A stretch of 64,000 bases of DNA from RGIG4079 sp045531405 (GTDB lineage: Bacteria; Bacteroidota; Bacteroidia; Bacteroidales; Muribaculaceae): contig JAZSDX010000008.1 of NCBI GenBank assembly GCA_045531405.1, forward strand, positions 1-64,000, written 5' to 3'. A model generated the notes under the pieces. The model saw only the letters and a list, made by a program, of their open reading frames with translations. It made no database searches and was not told the DNA's origin. The position numbers and the translations under genes were made by a program. Below, in pieces: positions 16,230-25,645 of this stretch. Position 1 is the first letter of the stretch; each line of letters opens with the position of its first letter.

Positions 16230-17230
16230 TGACAATGCATAAAGTGAAACAAAATATAAAACGACTATTACTTGTGTCAATTATATCAATGATTGCTATG
16301 CAACCATTGTGGGCACAAGTAGATGCTCAGCACACTCAATATTTTGAGATACCAAACTATTATAATCCTGCAGCTATAGGTACTACTGATTTTGTGAAAT
16401 TGCGAGGCGGTACTCGTATGCAATGGGTGGGAATAAAAAATGCGCCTCAATCGTTTATGCTTGCAGCCGATATGCCATTTAAGTTTTTGAATAAACGTTT
16501 TGGAGTGGGTTTGGTGATGCAACAAGAGAGCCTTGGGTTATATAAAAATATGGTCCTCGGTTTGCAGTTGGGGTATAAATTCAAATTGTTAAAGGGTGAA
16601 TTTACCGGGGCAGTACAAGTAGGATTATTAAATGAATCATTTAAGGGTACTGAGGTGTTTATCCCCGACAATGATGACTATCATGAGGGTACTGACGATG
16701 CAATCCCCACAACTGATATCGGGGGGAATGCCCTTGATTTGGGAGTGGGAGTGTTTTATTCACACAAACTGTTTTGGGCAGGAGTATCATGCACACATGT
16801 CAATTCTCCAACAATCAAGTTGAATGCCGAAAGTGGCGAGGGAGGAAATGAAAAAAACTACGAATTTCAAGCCGGAAGGACACTCTATTTTATTGCAGGT
16901 AGCAATATTCCAATAAAAAATACGTTATTTGAAGTGATACCATCGGTATTGGTGAAAAGTGATTTTACTTTTACAACCGGTGAAATCACCGGACGAGTAA
17001 GGTATAATAAATTTCTCTCGGCCGGTATAGGATATCGCTACAACGATGCGATAATGGCTATGGTGGGAGCCGAGTATAAAAATTTTTATCTCGGATATAG
17101 TTATGACTATCATATGTCGGAAATCTCAAAGGCAAGTAGTGGTAGCCACGAAATCATGTTGGGGTATAAACTAAAACTTGATTTTTCAGAAAAGAATAAA
17201 AATAAACACAAGAGTATACGCATAATGTAA
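16229..17230 (+). CDS. porP: PorP/SprF-family T9SS outer-membrane protein
   Basis: 333 residues. A signal peptide (ending QPLWAQ near 30) is followed by the PorP/SprF opening QYFEIPNYYNPAAIGTTDF and RGGTRMQWVGIKNAPQSF, then repeated barrel strands to the end. PorP/SprF proteins are outer-membrane partners of the GldK-GldN ring. It starts inside the porT stop (TAATG) and ends 2 bp before gldK, so it is tightly coupled on both sides. Confidence 0.9.
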   Translation: MTMHKVKQNIKRLLLVSIISMIAMQPLWAQVDAQHTQYFEIPNYYNPAAIGTTDFVKLRGGTRMQWVGIKNAPQSFMLAADMPFKFLNKRFGVGLVMQQESLGLYKNMVLGLQLGYKFKLLKGEFTGAVQVGLLNESFKGTEVFIPDNDDYHEGTDDAIPTTDIGGNALDLGVGVFYSHKLFWAGVSCTHVNSPTIKLNAESGEGGNEKNYEFQAGRTLYFIAGSNIPIKNTLFEVIPSVLVKSDFTFTTGEITGRVRYNKFLSAGIGYRYNDAIMAMVGAEYKNFYLGYSYDYHMSEISKASSGSHEIMLGYKLKLDFSEKNKNKHKSIRIM

Positions 17231-17232
17231 TT

Positions 17233-18675
17233 ATGAAAAAAGTATCAATTTATCTATTACCTATCGTTGTCGCAATGCTCGTGAGCTCATGTTTTGCGGG
17301 AGGTCAAGGTTCGGCCGGCGGCGAAGTTACCGGTGTGAGTGGGACATCATGGGCAGAGCCTACACCTTATGGAATGGTGTTGGTTGATCGTGGTTCAATG
17401 GAAGTGGGTCCACAAAAAACCGATAGCGCATGGAATCTTCAAGCTAATCCTCGAGGCATCTCGGTTGATGCATTTTGGATGGATGAAACCGAAATAACCA
17501 ACGCTAAATATAAGCAATTTGTATTTTGGGTGCGCGACTCAATCATTCGTGAACGTCTTGCCGATCCATCATATGGAGGTAATGAAGAATTTAAAATTGA
17601 GGAAGACCGCGAAGGAAATCCTATCAAGCCTTATCTCAATTGGAATAAACCAATTCCTTGGCGCAACCCAAGCGAAGATGAAGCTCGAGCAATTGAGAGT
17701 GTGTATCGCATTAATCCTATAACAGGAGTTAAAGAGCTTGATCCAACACAAATGAACTATCGTTATGAAATATATAATCACACTCAGGCAGCTAAACGCA
17801 AACATCGAGTTGACCCAAGTCGCCGTGAGTATAACACCGATATCCCTGTGCCTACTGATGTGCCCATCATTTCAAAGGATACAGCATATTTCAATGATGA
17901 AGGAGGTATTGTGCGCGAGACTGTGACTCGTGGATTGACCGGTGATTATGATTTCCTAAATACTTATATTGTGAATGTTTATCCCGATACCACAGCATGG
18001 ATTAATGACTTTGATAATGCTTATAATGAACCATATGTGCGTATGTATTTCTCACATGGAGGATATAGTAATTATCCTGTTGTGGGTGTTAGTTGGGAAC
18101 AAGCAAATGCATTTGCTAATTGGCGCACTGAATATCTTCGTCGTTCGCTTGGAAAGGAAGGTGTATATGTGGAGCCTTATCGATTGCCAACAGATGCAGA
18201 ATGGGAGTATGCAGCACGTGCCGGTGTGAATGAAAATATGTATCCATGGGAAGGTGACCTCCCAATGACCGAAGATAAAGGGTGTTTTTATGCCAACTTT
18301 AAGCCTCAAAAGGGTAACTATATGAAAGATGGTCAATTGATAACATCTCAAGTGGGAACATATTCTCCCAATGACTTTGGGTTGTATGATATGGCAGGTA
18401 ACGTGAGTGAATGGACATCAACAGCATATACTGAAAGTGTAGGACGTCTCACAAGTGATCTCAATCCAGAATATCGTTATGATGCAGCTAAGGAAGATCC
18501 TTATAAAATGAAACGCAAAATTGTGCGAGGCGGTTCTTGGAAGGATGTTGCTCACAATATCAGAAGTGATATTCGCATGTGGGAATATCAAAATGAGCAA
18601 CGCTCATATATCGGATTCCGTTGTGTGCGTTCTCAAATAGGATTTGCTCGAGGACAAAAGCAAAACAAACGATAA
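17233..18675 (+). CDS. gldK: GldK/PorK, T9SS ring lipoprotein
   Basis: 480 residues. A lipoprotein signal (LVSSC, Cys about residue 20) precedes a formylglycine-generating-enzyme-like (SUMF1) fold: GMVLVDRGSMEVG, WMDETEITNAKYKQFVFW, YPVVGVSWEQANAFANWRTE, RLPTDAEWEYAARAG, FGLYDMAGNVSEW and IVRGGSWKD. In the T9SS this fold is structural: GldK and GldN form the large periplasmic ring attached to the outer membrane. The spacing to gldL is 39 bp. Confidence 0.93.
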   Translation: MKKVSIYLLPIVVAMLVSSCFAGGQGSAGGEVTGVSGTSWAEPTPYGMVLVDRGSMEVGPQKTDSAWNLQANPRGISVDAFWMDETEITNAKYKQFVFWVRDSIIRERLADPSYGGNEEFKIEEDREGNPIKPYLNWNKPIPWRNPSEDEARAIESVYRINPITGVKELDPTQMNYRYEIYNHTQAAKRKHRVDPSRREYNTDIPVPTDVPIISKDTAYFNDEGGIVRETVTRGLTGDYDFLNTYIVNVYPDTTAWINDFDNAYNEPYVRMYFSHGGYSNYPVVGVSWEQANAFANWRTEYLRRSLGKEGVYVEPYRLPTDAEWEYAARAGVNENMYPWEGDLPMTEDKGCFYANFKPQKGNYMKDGQLITSQVGTYSPNDFGLYDMAGNVSEWTSTAYTESVGRLTSDLNPEYRYDAAKEDPYKMKRKIVRGGSWKDVAHNIRSDIRMWEYQNEQRSYIGFRCVRSQIGFARGQKQNKR

Positions 18676-18714
18676 TGAGAAACTAATAAATAGACACTTA
18701 AATCAGACAGAATA

Positions 18715-19698
18715 ATGGGAAAAGCAGAAAAATATAAAAACAGCATCGAAAAATTCCTTCAATGGGAAGGTGGTCAACGATTATTTAACTTTGCTTATAG
18801 TATAGGTGCGGCAATCGTTATTCTCGGTGCGTTATTTAAGATATTGCACCTCCCCGGAGGGAACTTGTTATTGTCGGTGGGTATGGGTACTGAAGTGTTA
18901 ATGTTTATCTTGACAGCGTTTGACCGTCCACCAAAAGAATACAAATGGGAAGAAGTGTTTCCTGTACTTGAATCGAAAAATCCGGAGGATCGCCCCGAAT
19001 TTGCCGGAGGCACAGGTGGAATTGTTATAAATGGAGGAGGAAACGGAGATGGCGAAGTAAATATCAATGTTAGTGGTGATGATGCGCGTCGTGCCGTAGG
19101 AATCCCTTCAGGTGTGAATCTTTCGGAAGAAGATACCCTTTCGTTATCGGAAAGTATTGCCAAAATGGCAGCCGCTTCAGACCAACTTGCTCGCATGGCC
19201 GAATTAACATCGGCTACACAAAAATATCTTGATCAAATGGCTGCGATAGGAGAAGAAATGAAAAATCTTCGTCAGACAACCGAATCGCTCAATCAAGTTT
19301 CAAATGTATTGCTTGAGTCTTATCGTGCAATTACTGAAAATTCAGAAAATATCACTCGTAGTTCTTCGGGTTATGTTGAACAAATGCAAGACCTCAATCG
19401 CAATATTGGTGGCTTGAACACAATTTATGAAATTCAGTTGAAGAGCGTGTCGTCGCAACTTGATTCTATTGATAGAGTGAACCGAGGCATCAAAGATATT
19501 CGTGATATGTATGAAAAGAGTTCTCAACAAAGTGCTCGTTACTGCGAAGAAACCGAAAAAATGGCACGCTACATGCAACAACTCAACGCTGTGTATGAAA
19601 AAATGATAACAGCAATGACTATCAACATGTATCGTCCAATGATGGGTGGCGATATTCAACAAATGAAAAATGATGTTGAGGAAGAATCTCGCAGTTGA
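18715..19698 (+). CDS. gldL: GldL/PorL, inner-membrane T9SS motor subunit
   Basis: 327 residues. Two membrane helices lie near the N-terminus (about 24-43 and 50-68), with KILHLPGG between them and a glutamate in the second helix (GTEVLMF, Glu60) that matches the conserved proton-channel acid of GldL. A Gly/Asn-rich linker (about 100-125) is followed by a long helical, coiled-coil cytoplasmic tail. With GldM it forms the proton-powered motor that energises secretion. Confidence 0.93.
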   Translation: MGKAEKYKNSIEKFLQWEGGQRLFNFAYSIGAAIVILGALFKILHLPGGNLLLSVGMGTEVLMFILTAFDRPPKEYKWEEVFPVLESKNPEDRPEFAGGTGGIVINGGGNGDGEVNINVSGDDARRAVGIPSGVNLSEEDTLSLSESIAKMAAASDQLARMAELTSATQKYLDQMAAIGEEMKNLRQTTESLNQVSNVLLESYRAITENSENITRSSSGYVEQMQDLNRNIGGLNTIYEIQLKSVSSQLDSIDRVNRGIKDIRDMYEKSSQQSARYCEETEKMARYMQQLNAVYEKMITAMTINMYRPMMGGDIQQMKNDVEEESRS

Positions 19699-19749
19699 TT
19701 TATTAGAGATTGTTTACTAATTAAGAATAAGAAAAAATCAATCATTTAG

Positions 19750-21303
19750 ATGGCAGAAAATGCAACAAGACTTTCACCACGTCAGAAGATGATAAACTTG
19801 ATGTATATCGTCCTTACGGCAATGCTTGCACTTAATGTGTCGAGTGATGTGCTTGATGGATTTACTCAGGTTGAAGAGGGTCTTAATCGAACAAATGATA
19901 ATATTGAGCAACGAAACGAAGCGATTTATCACACACTTGAGGCGTTTGCTCAAAAAAATCCGGAAAAAGGTAAGCCTTGGTATGATAAAGCAACCGAGGT
20001 GCGCGATAAAACAAATCGATTATATGAATATGTTGATTCGTTAAAGAAATTAATTGTTGTTGCCGCAGATGGCGAAGAAGGTGACGTTATGAATATTCAA
20101 CGTCGAGACGACCTTGAAGCTGCAGCAGTAGTGATGTTGTCTCCAACCAATAAACGAGGAGAACAACTCAGATTGTCGGTTGATGAATATCGTGACTATA
20201 TTACAAGTTTCCTTACTGATTCACTTAAACGAGTAAATGTGAATGAAGTACTCTCAACGGCAGAAGTTTCTCGCAATGGAATGACTCAAAGTTGGGAAAA
20301 TACAAAGTTTGAAAATCAACCGGTGGTGGCAGCTATAACATTGCTTGCTAAGTTGCAAAATGATATACGTTATGCCGAAGGTGAGGCATTGGCTCATCTT
20401 CTCACAAATGTTGATGCCGGAGATGTGAGAGTGAATGAATTGAATGCATTTGTAATTCCCGATTCTCGCATTGTGATGAGAGGCGGAAAATATTCGGCAA
20501 AGGTAGTGCTTGCTGCCGTAGATACAACGCAACGCCCCACTATTGTCATTGGTGGAAAACAAATAACTAATGGATTATATGAGTTTGTGGCAGGAAACAC
20601 CGGAGTGTATGATTACTCAGGTTATCTTGAAGTGCCTCGTGGAGATGGTACTATAGCTCGACATGATTTTAATTCGTCATATACTGTAATTGAACCGGCA
20701 GCAACCGTGAGCGCAACAATGATGAATGTGCTTTATGCAGGTATTGACAACCCTATCAGTATATCAGTGCCGGGAGTGCCAACTCAACAAGTTACAGCAA
20801 CGATGACAAATGGTTCGCTCTCTCGCAGTGGCGAAGGTTGGGTGGCGCGTCCAACAAGTGTGGGCTCTGATGCAGTAATTACGGTTACGGCTACTATTGA
20901 TGGGCGTAGTCAAACGGTTAATACTACTACATTCCGTGTGCGCAAACTTCCCAATCCAACTCCGTTTATTGCATTCAAAGACGCAAGTGGTAATGTAGAT
21001 AAATATCTTGGAGGAAAGCCATTCTCTAAAACATTATTATTGCAAGCCCCTGGTCTTGGTGCAGCGATTGACGATGGATTACTCAATATCTCATTTACTG
21101 TATTGAGTTTTGAAACTGTATTTTTTGACTCAATGGGTAATGCGATGCCAGAGGTGTCGGATGGAGCAAACTTTTCATCTCGTCAGAAAGAGCAAATTAA
21201 ACGACTTTCGCGTGGAAAACGCTTCTATATATCTCGTGTAAAAGCAAAAGGCCCCGATGGTATTACTCGCGACCTTTCACCACTTGAAGTAATTGTGAAT
21301 TAA
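19750..21303 (+). CDS. gldM: GldM/PorM, T9SS motor shaft protein
   Basis: 517 residues. A short cytoplasmic start with SPRQKMINLMYIVLTAMLAL gives the single membrane helix (about 14-33), followed by a helical domain and then beta-rich periplasmic domains. GldM spans the periplasm from the GldL stator to the GldK/N ring and is thought to rotate. All expected segments are present, with no truncation. The spacing is 51 bp after gldL and 39 bp before gldN. Confidence 0.93.
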   Translation: MAENATRLSPRQKMINLMYIVLTAMLALNVSSDVLDGFTQVEEGLNRTNDNIEQRNEAIYHTLEAFAQKNPEKGKPWYDKATEVRDKTNRLYEYVDSLKKLIVVAADGEEGDVMNIQRRDDLEAAAVVMLSPTNKRGEQLRLSVDEYRDYITSFLTDSLKRVNVNEVLSTAEVSRNGMTQSWENTKFENQPVVAAITLLAKLQNDIRYAEGEALAHLLTNVDAGDVRVNELNAFVIPDSRIVMRGGKYSAKVVLAAVDTTQRPTIVIGGKQITNGLYEFVAGNTGVYDYSGYLEVPRGDGTIARHDFNSSYTVIEPAATVSATMMNVLYAGIDNPISISVPGVPTQQVTATMTNGSLSRSGEGWVARPTSVGSDAVITVTATIDGRSQTVNTTTFRVRKLPNPTPFIAFKDASGNVDKYLGGKPFSKTLLLQAPGLGAAIDDGLLNISFTVLSFETVFFDSMGNAMPEVSDGANFSSRQKEQIKRLSRGKRFYISRVKAKGPDGITRDLSPLEVIVN

Positions 21304-21342
21304 TAATTGTGTAATATCTATTTAGACTCATAATATATCAAT

Positions 21343-22461
21343 ATGAAACTAATAACTAAATATTTCATTGTCGCCTTGGCTATGGTGGGCTTGGCAACAT
21401 CGGTCGCTCAAGCACAAGTGGTGCGTAAACGCAGTGGAAATGAACGTAATCGCGACAAGCAAACAGGTGCGCAAGTTACAGATCGCATGCAGTCGTTTTT
21501 TGAAGAGACTCCAAAAAGTGAAGCCGATTTAATGTGGATGCGTGTAATATATCGCCAATTAGATGCGTCCAATGAAAAAAATGCGCCTCTATTTTTCCCC
21601 GAGGAGAAAACTCAGGATCAAGAAAACTTGTTTCGCATTATAATGCGTCTGCTAACAAACAATCAAATCAAGGCATATGAATATCTTGATGGACGTGAGA
21701 TATTTACCGAAGAATACAGCATCAAAGTAAAAGATATGCTTGATCGCTTCCATGTATTATATGATGAGGCTAAAGGTTCAACCGAAAAGAATCCTAAATT
21801 TACTATTGATGATAGTGATGTGCCAGCCAACGAAGTGTTGTCATATTATATCCTTGAACGTTATGAGTTTGATTCACGCAGTAATCAAATGAATGTGCGA
21901 GTTGAAGCAATTTGTCCGGTGCTTCATCGCTCGGGCGATTTTGGCGGAGAAGCCGTGAAATATCCTATGTTTTGGGTAAAACTTCAAGATTTGCGTCCAT
22001 GGTTGGCTCAACAATATATATTTATTGATGATGACAACAATTTGCCAAAATACACTTATGATGATTTCTTCCTTCTAACAATGTATAAAGGGGATATTTA
22101 TAAAACTCGTAATTTGCAAAATAAATCAATGATGCAACTATATCCCGATGAGGCATCTCTTAAACGTGCACAAGATAGTATTCAAACACGTCTTGATTCA
22201 TTTGAAAACAAGTTGTGGGTGCCCGATAGAGAAGAAATAATAGCAAAACGAGAGGCCGCAGAGGCAAAAGCACAAGTCGAAGAAAAAGGGACGGAAGCTA
22301 AAGCTGAAACTCAACCTGTTGTAAAAGAGGAAAAGGATGAAAAGAAATCATCATCGCGTTCTTCTCGCTCAAAGAAGCCTGCAAAACGTTCAAATGTAAA
22401 AGATAATAAGGTAAAGAATAATAGTAATTCGGCTACACGCTCGGTTCGCCGTCGCAAGTAA
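21343..22461 (+). CDS. gldN: GldN/PorN, T9SS periplasmic ring protein
   Basis: 372 residues. A signal peptide (to about 24, ending AQAQ) is followed by the GldN core: ADLMWMRVIYRQLDASNEKN, APLFFPEE, YEYLDGREIF, DIYKTRNLQNKSMMQLYPD. The C-terminal ~80 residues are Lys/Glu/Ser-rich low complexity (KKSSSRSSRSKKP and a basic end), likely a disordered tail. It is the last gene of the T9SS operon, with a strong terminator 25 bp after the stop. Confidence 0.92.
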   Translation: MKLITKYFIVALAMVGLATSVAQAQVVRKRSGNERNRDKQTGAQVTDRMQSFFEETPKSEADLMWMRVIYRQLDASNEKNAPLFFPEEKTQDQENLFRIIMRLLTNNQIKAYEYLDGREIFTEEYSIKVKDMLDRFHVLYDEAKGSTEKNPKFTIDDSDVPANEVLSYYILERYEFDSRSNQMNVRVEAICPVLHRSGDFGGEAVKYPMFWVKLQDLRPWLAQQYIFIDDDNNLPKYTYDDFFLLTMYKGDIYKTRNLQNKSMMQLYPDEASLKRAQDSIQTRLDSFENKLWVPDREEIIAKREAAEAKAQVEEKGTEAKAETQPVVKEEKDEKKSSSRSSRSKKPAKRSNVKDNKVKNNSNSATRSVRRRK

Positions 22462-22485
22462 ATGCCAATACTTGATTTTGGATAT

Positions 22486-22519
22486 AACAACGGGGAGAAT
22501 TGCAATTCTCCCCGTTGTT
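22486..22519. terminator. 34-bp perfect palindrome, bidirectional terminator
   Basis: 22486-22502 is the exact reverse complement of 22503-22519 (17 bp each, no spacer). T6 follows on the plus strand from 22521. It closes the T9SS operon and lies just past the minus-strand gene ending at 22528. Confidence 0.85.
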
Positions 22520-22527
22520 GTTTTTTG

Positions 22528-22905
22528 TTATTGATTTCCGTTTGTTTCCTTGGCGTTCATCTTTTTTGCCAACATTTTTAATCTTCGGTGTCGTTCGATT
22601 AGAGCATCCGACCAACATCTTTCATCGGAGGAGATATCGTGTTTTTTGTTATTTAGGTAAAATTCAAAACATCTTGAATTGAAGTCCCCTTCAACCCCAT
22701 CTAAATATAAGTAAGTGATGTCGGTTGTCATGTAGATGTGTGTGATTTTATACATTTCGTCAACTTTAAGATTATTGTGGGTTCTCCCTCGCCAGGTGTC
22801 GTAGAAGTCAATACACTTTGCCTTTATCCCTAGATTGGTAACATCTTTAATCCATCGGTTACCACTCAATAATTCCATTTCTAATGTTTTGTTTATCATA
22901 CGCAT
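22528..22905 (-). CDS. hypothetical protein
   Basis: 125 residues, no signal peptide or membrane helix, mixed alpha/beta composition, ending in a basic helix (HRRLKMLAKKMNAK). I do not recognise the family. The stop sits next to the shared terminator; upstream there is a -7 box TATCTTTG at 22934-22941 on its strand. A small cytoplasmic protein of unknown role. Confidence 0.55.
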   Translation of the reverse strand: MRMINKTLEMELLSGNRWIKDVTNLGIKAKCIDFYDTWRGRTHNNLKVDEMYKITHIYMTTDITYLYLDGVEGDFNSRCFEFYLNNKKHDISSDERCWSDALIERHRRLKMLAKKMNAKETNGNQ

Positions 22906-22925
22906 TTTAATTAAAGTAGGTTTAT

Positions 22926-22941
22926 TATTTTTGCAAAGATA
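22926..22941. promoter_or_regulatory. abutting divergent -7 boxes
   Basis: TATTTTTG on plus (22926-22933) touches TATCTTTG on minus (22934-22941). They would fire toward the genes at 23020 and 22905 respectively. Neither has a clear -33 TTG. A second plus-strand TATCTTTG is at 22986-22993. Confidence 0.4.
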
Positions 22942-23019
22942 TAAAATTTTACCTCTTGAACTATAAATTATACACGATAATGCACTATCTTTGTGGTTAA
23001 ACTGATAAAGATTATTATC

Positions 23020-23397
23020 ATGATAGAAGAAAGTGCAAAGAAAAGATTGGCGAAAGATGTTGATGGTCTTTTGACTTATGAATATATTGCAAATAATATA
23101 GATTCATGTTTTGACGATATGGGCTATTTGGTCGAAAATATGATAAATGTGGATTTGACCGGGCAGTTTGTGGCAAGTGCAGCAAGATATCTATATGCGA
23201 TTGACTCGCAAAAGTATGCCCCATTTATCTCACAATTAATCGCAGCTGTGATTGAAAAGGATCGAGAACATCGTTATTTGCCCGGATTAATTCAAGGAAT
23301 ATGGGGCGCAGATTATGTTTCGCGAGCCGATGAACTCAATCGTAGCGACGACAATTTCCGTCGTATATATAAGCGTTTATATCCAACAGGAATGTAG
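23020..23397 (+). CDS. conserved-looking hypothetical protein
   Basis: 125 residues from the ATG at 23020. An earlier GTG at 22993 overlaps a promoter-like TATCTTTG, so I prefer the later start. The product is helical, with TYEYIANNIDSCFDDM, an aromatic mid-section and RRIYKRLYPTGM at the end. No signal peptide. Family not recognised. It lies 16 bp before the cyclophilin gene and is probably co-transcribed with it and the M16 peptidase. Confidence 0.6.
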   Translation: MIEESAKKRLAKDVDGLLTYEYIANNIDSCFDDMGYLVENMINVDLTGQFVASAARYLYAIDSQKYAPFISQLIAAVIEKDREHRYLPGLIQGIWGADYVSRADELNRSDDNFRRIYKRLYPTGM

Positions 23398-23413
23398 ATA
23401 AAAACATTTAGAG

Positions 23414-24268
23414 ATGAAAAAAGTAATATTTATCGTGATGGCATTTGTATTGATGTCATCAACAGTAATTGCAAAAGAAAATAAAGATATAAAAATGGAA
23501 AATAAAGCAGTTAAAACAGCAGGAGATGCGTTGGTAGATATCAAAACTTCGGTAGGAGATATTCGCATCCGTCTTTATGGAGAAACACCTAAACATCGGG
23601 ATAATTTTCTGAAACTCGTAAACGAAAAATTTTATGACAATGTGTTGTTTCACCGAGTGATAAATCAGTTTATGATTCAAACAGGCGATCCTGAGTCAAA
23701 AGGTGCACCTGCAGGCAAATCTCTTGGCTCGGGAGGTCCGGGTTATGATATTGATGCAGAGATTGTGTATCCTCAATTTTTTCACAAACGAGGAGCTCTT
23801 GCGGCTGCGCGTCAAGGCGATGAAGTGAATCCTGATCGTCGTTCTTCGGGCTCTCAATTCTATATTGTAACAGGAAAAGTATATAATGCGGGTCAACTCG
23901 GTCAAATGGAGAAACAATTGCAATATCAACAAATGCAAACAATTTTTAATGACCTCGCAAAGCAGCATCGTGATTCGATTATGAATATGCGTCGCAATCG
24001 TGATCAGGCTGGGTTACAGGCTCTTCAAGATGAATTGGTAAAAAAGACCGAAGCTGAGGCTGCAAAGAACCCTGTTACATTTACCGATGCACAACGCGAA
24101 GCATATACAACAGTGGGAGGTACTCCACATCTTGATGGCACATATACCGTGTTTGGCGAAGTAGTAGAAGGTATGGATGTGGTTGCGAAAATTGAAACCT
24201 CTGCAACTGGTTCAATGGATCGTCCTAAAGAAGATATCAAGATTATATCAATGACTATTGTCGAATAA
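23414..24268 (+). CDS. exported cyclophilin-type peptidyl-prolyl isomerase
   Basis: 284 residues. A signal peptide (to about 20) is followed by a cyclophilin domain: VGDIRIRLYGETPKHRDNF, FYDNVLFHRVINQFMIQTGD, RRSSGSQFYIVTG, and GTYTVFGEVVEGMDVV near the end. Between the SQFYIVTG strand and the last strands sits an insertion of about 70 residues (roughly 160-230), Gln/Lys-rich and helical. It should catalyse prolyl isomerisation in the periplasm. Its TAA overlaps the ATG of the M16 peptidase by one base (TAATG), implying coupled translation. Confidence 0.9.
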   Translation: MKKVIFIVMAFVLMSSTVIAKENKDIKMENKAVKTAGDALVDIKTSVGDIRIRLYGETPKHRDNFLKLVNEKFYDNVLFHRVINQFMIQTGDPESKGAPAGKSLGSGGPGYDIDAEIVYPQFFHKRGALAAARQGDEVNPDRRSSGSQFYIVTGKVYNAGQLGQMEKQLQYQQMQTIFNDLAKQHRDSIMNMRRNRDQAGLQALQDELVKKTEAEAAKNPVTFTDAQREAYTTVGGTPHLDGTYTVFGEVVEGMDVVAKIETSATGSMDRPKEDIKIISMTIVE

Positions 24269-25503
24269 TGATAGAATATAACACGTTCACTCTGCCCAAT
24301 GGGTTGAGGATAGTTCACAACTACGATGGTGCCACTGCAATGGTGGCACTTAACGTAATGTATGATGTGGGGGCACGTGATGAATCTCCCGAATTGACCG
24401 GTATGGCCCATTTGTTTGAGCATCTCATGTTTGGAGGATCGGTAAATGTGCCAGATTTTGATGTCGCTATTGAGAATGCCGGAGGAATAAACAACGCATG
24501 GACAAGTAATGATTATACTAATTTCTATGATATTGTCCCGGCTCAAAATGTTGAGACCGCATTTTGGATTGAAAGTGATAGGATGTTGGCTCTATCATTT
24601 AGTGATAAAGCACTTGAAGTGCAACGCAATGTAGTGATTGAAGAATTTAAGCAAACGTGCTTGAATAAACCGTATGGAGATATGAGTCATCATCTGCGAG
24701 CAATGTTGTATAAAGAACACCCATATCGCTATCCTGTAATAGGAAAAGAAATTTCTCATATTGAGAGAGTTAGGCAAGATGATGTGAGAGGCTTTTTTTA
24801 TAGCCATTATGCACCCAATAACGCAGTGTTGTCGATATCGGGCCGCATCTCATTGGAGGAAACTCGCCGATTGGCAGAGAAATGGTTTGGCCCAATTCCT
24901 CCACGTGAAATCTCACCTCGAAATTATGCATCAGAGCCCGAACAAACCGAATCAAGATATTGTGAGATTAAAGGAGATGTGCCCCAGGTTGCAATAGTTA
25001 AGGCTTTTAAGATGCCGGGATATGGCGCTCATAACTATATCGAATGTGATATAATAACCGACTTGTTGGCATCGGGTAGGTCTTCGAGGTTTTATCGTAA
25101 TTTATTGATGAAAACAGGGTTGTTTACCGAAGTTGATGCTTCAATTATAGGAAGTGACGAGCCCGGATTCTTGATGCTCAATTGTAAGTTGTCAAATAAA
25201 GATGAGGCTTCCATAGAAGAGGCTCAGAATTTGATGATGAGTGAAGTGCAAAAATTGATTGACGGAGAGGTGAATGAATATGAACTTACTCGCACGATAA
25301 ATAAATTTGAATCTAATTTTATGTTTTCGAGTATGGGCTTCTTGGCAAAGGCGCAATCTCTCGCCAATTACGAAATGCATCATGAAGATATAAATGGTGT
25401 AGTTAAACGTTACCGAAATGTAACTATTAATGATATATCACGAGTGGCAAAAGAAATATTTGAGCCACAGCGAAGTTCTACGCTGGTATATATGCCACAA
25501 TAA
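24268..25503 (+). CDS. M16-family zinc peptidase
   Basis: 411 residues. The inverted zinc motif HLFEH is at residues 48-52 within GMAHLFEHLMFGGS, with the downstream glutamate in RNVVIEEFKQ. It follows the two-domain M16B layout (N-terminal catalytic half, C-terminal half with PQVAIVKAFKMPGYG). No signal peptide, so probably cytoplasmic. M16B enzymes degrade or process small peptides. It overlaps the cyclophilin gene by one base and ends the unit. Confidence 0.9.
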   Translation: MIEYNTFTLPNGLRIVHNYDGATAMVALNVMYDVGARDESPELTGMAHLFEHLMFGGSVNVPDFDVAIENAGGINNAWTSNDYTNFYDIVPAQNVETAFWIESDRMLALSFSDKALEVQRNVVIEEFKQTCLNKPYGDMSHHLRAMLYKEHPYRYPVIGKEISHIERVRQDDVRGFFYSHYAPNNAVLSISGRISLEETRRLAEKWFGPIPPREISPRNYASEPEQTESRYCEIKGDVPQVAIVKAFKMPGYGAHNYIECDIITDLLASGRSSRFYRNLLMKTGLFTEVDASIIGSDEPGFLMLNCKLSNKDEASIEEAQNLMMSEVQKLIDGEVNEYELTRTINKFESNFMFSSMGFLAKAQSLANYEMHHEDINGVVKRYRNVTINDISRVAKEIFEPQRSSTLVYMPQ

Positions 25504-25645
25504 TGACAATAAACGTAAAAAATATATTTTTAACTCATAAAAGTGGGTTATTTAGAAAATTTTCTATAAATTTGAAACATATTATTAATTGATGCCATGA
25601 AAAGTCTTTATAAAGATGCGATTGGCATAACTAATTTTTTTGATT

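Noticed and set aside
22993..23019. GTG start for the 23020 gene
   Set aside because: It overlaps a TATCTTTG promoter box; the ATG at 23020 is the better start.
24025..24546. 173-codon minus-strand frame across the cyclophilin/M16 boundary
   Set aside because: Both plus-strand genes have catalytic motifs; this frame is their shadow.
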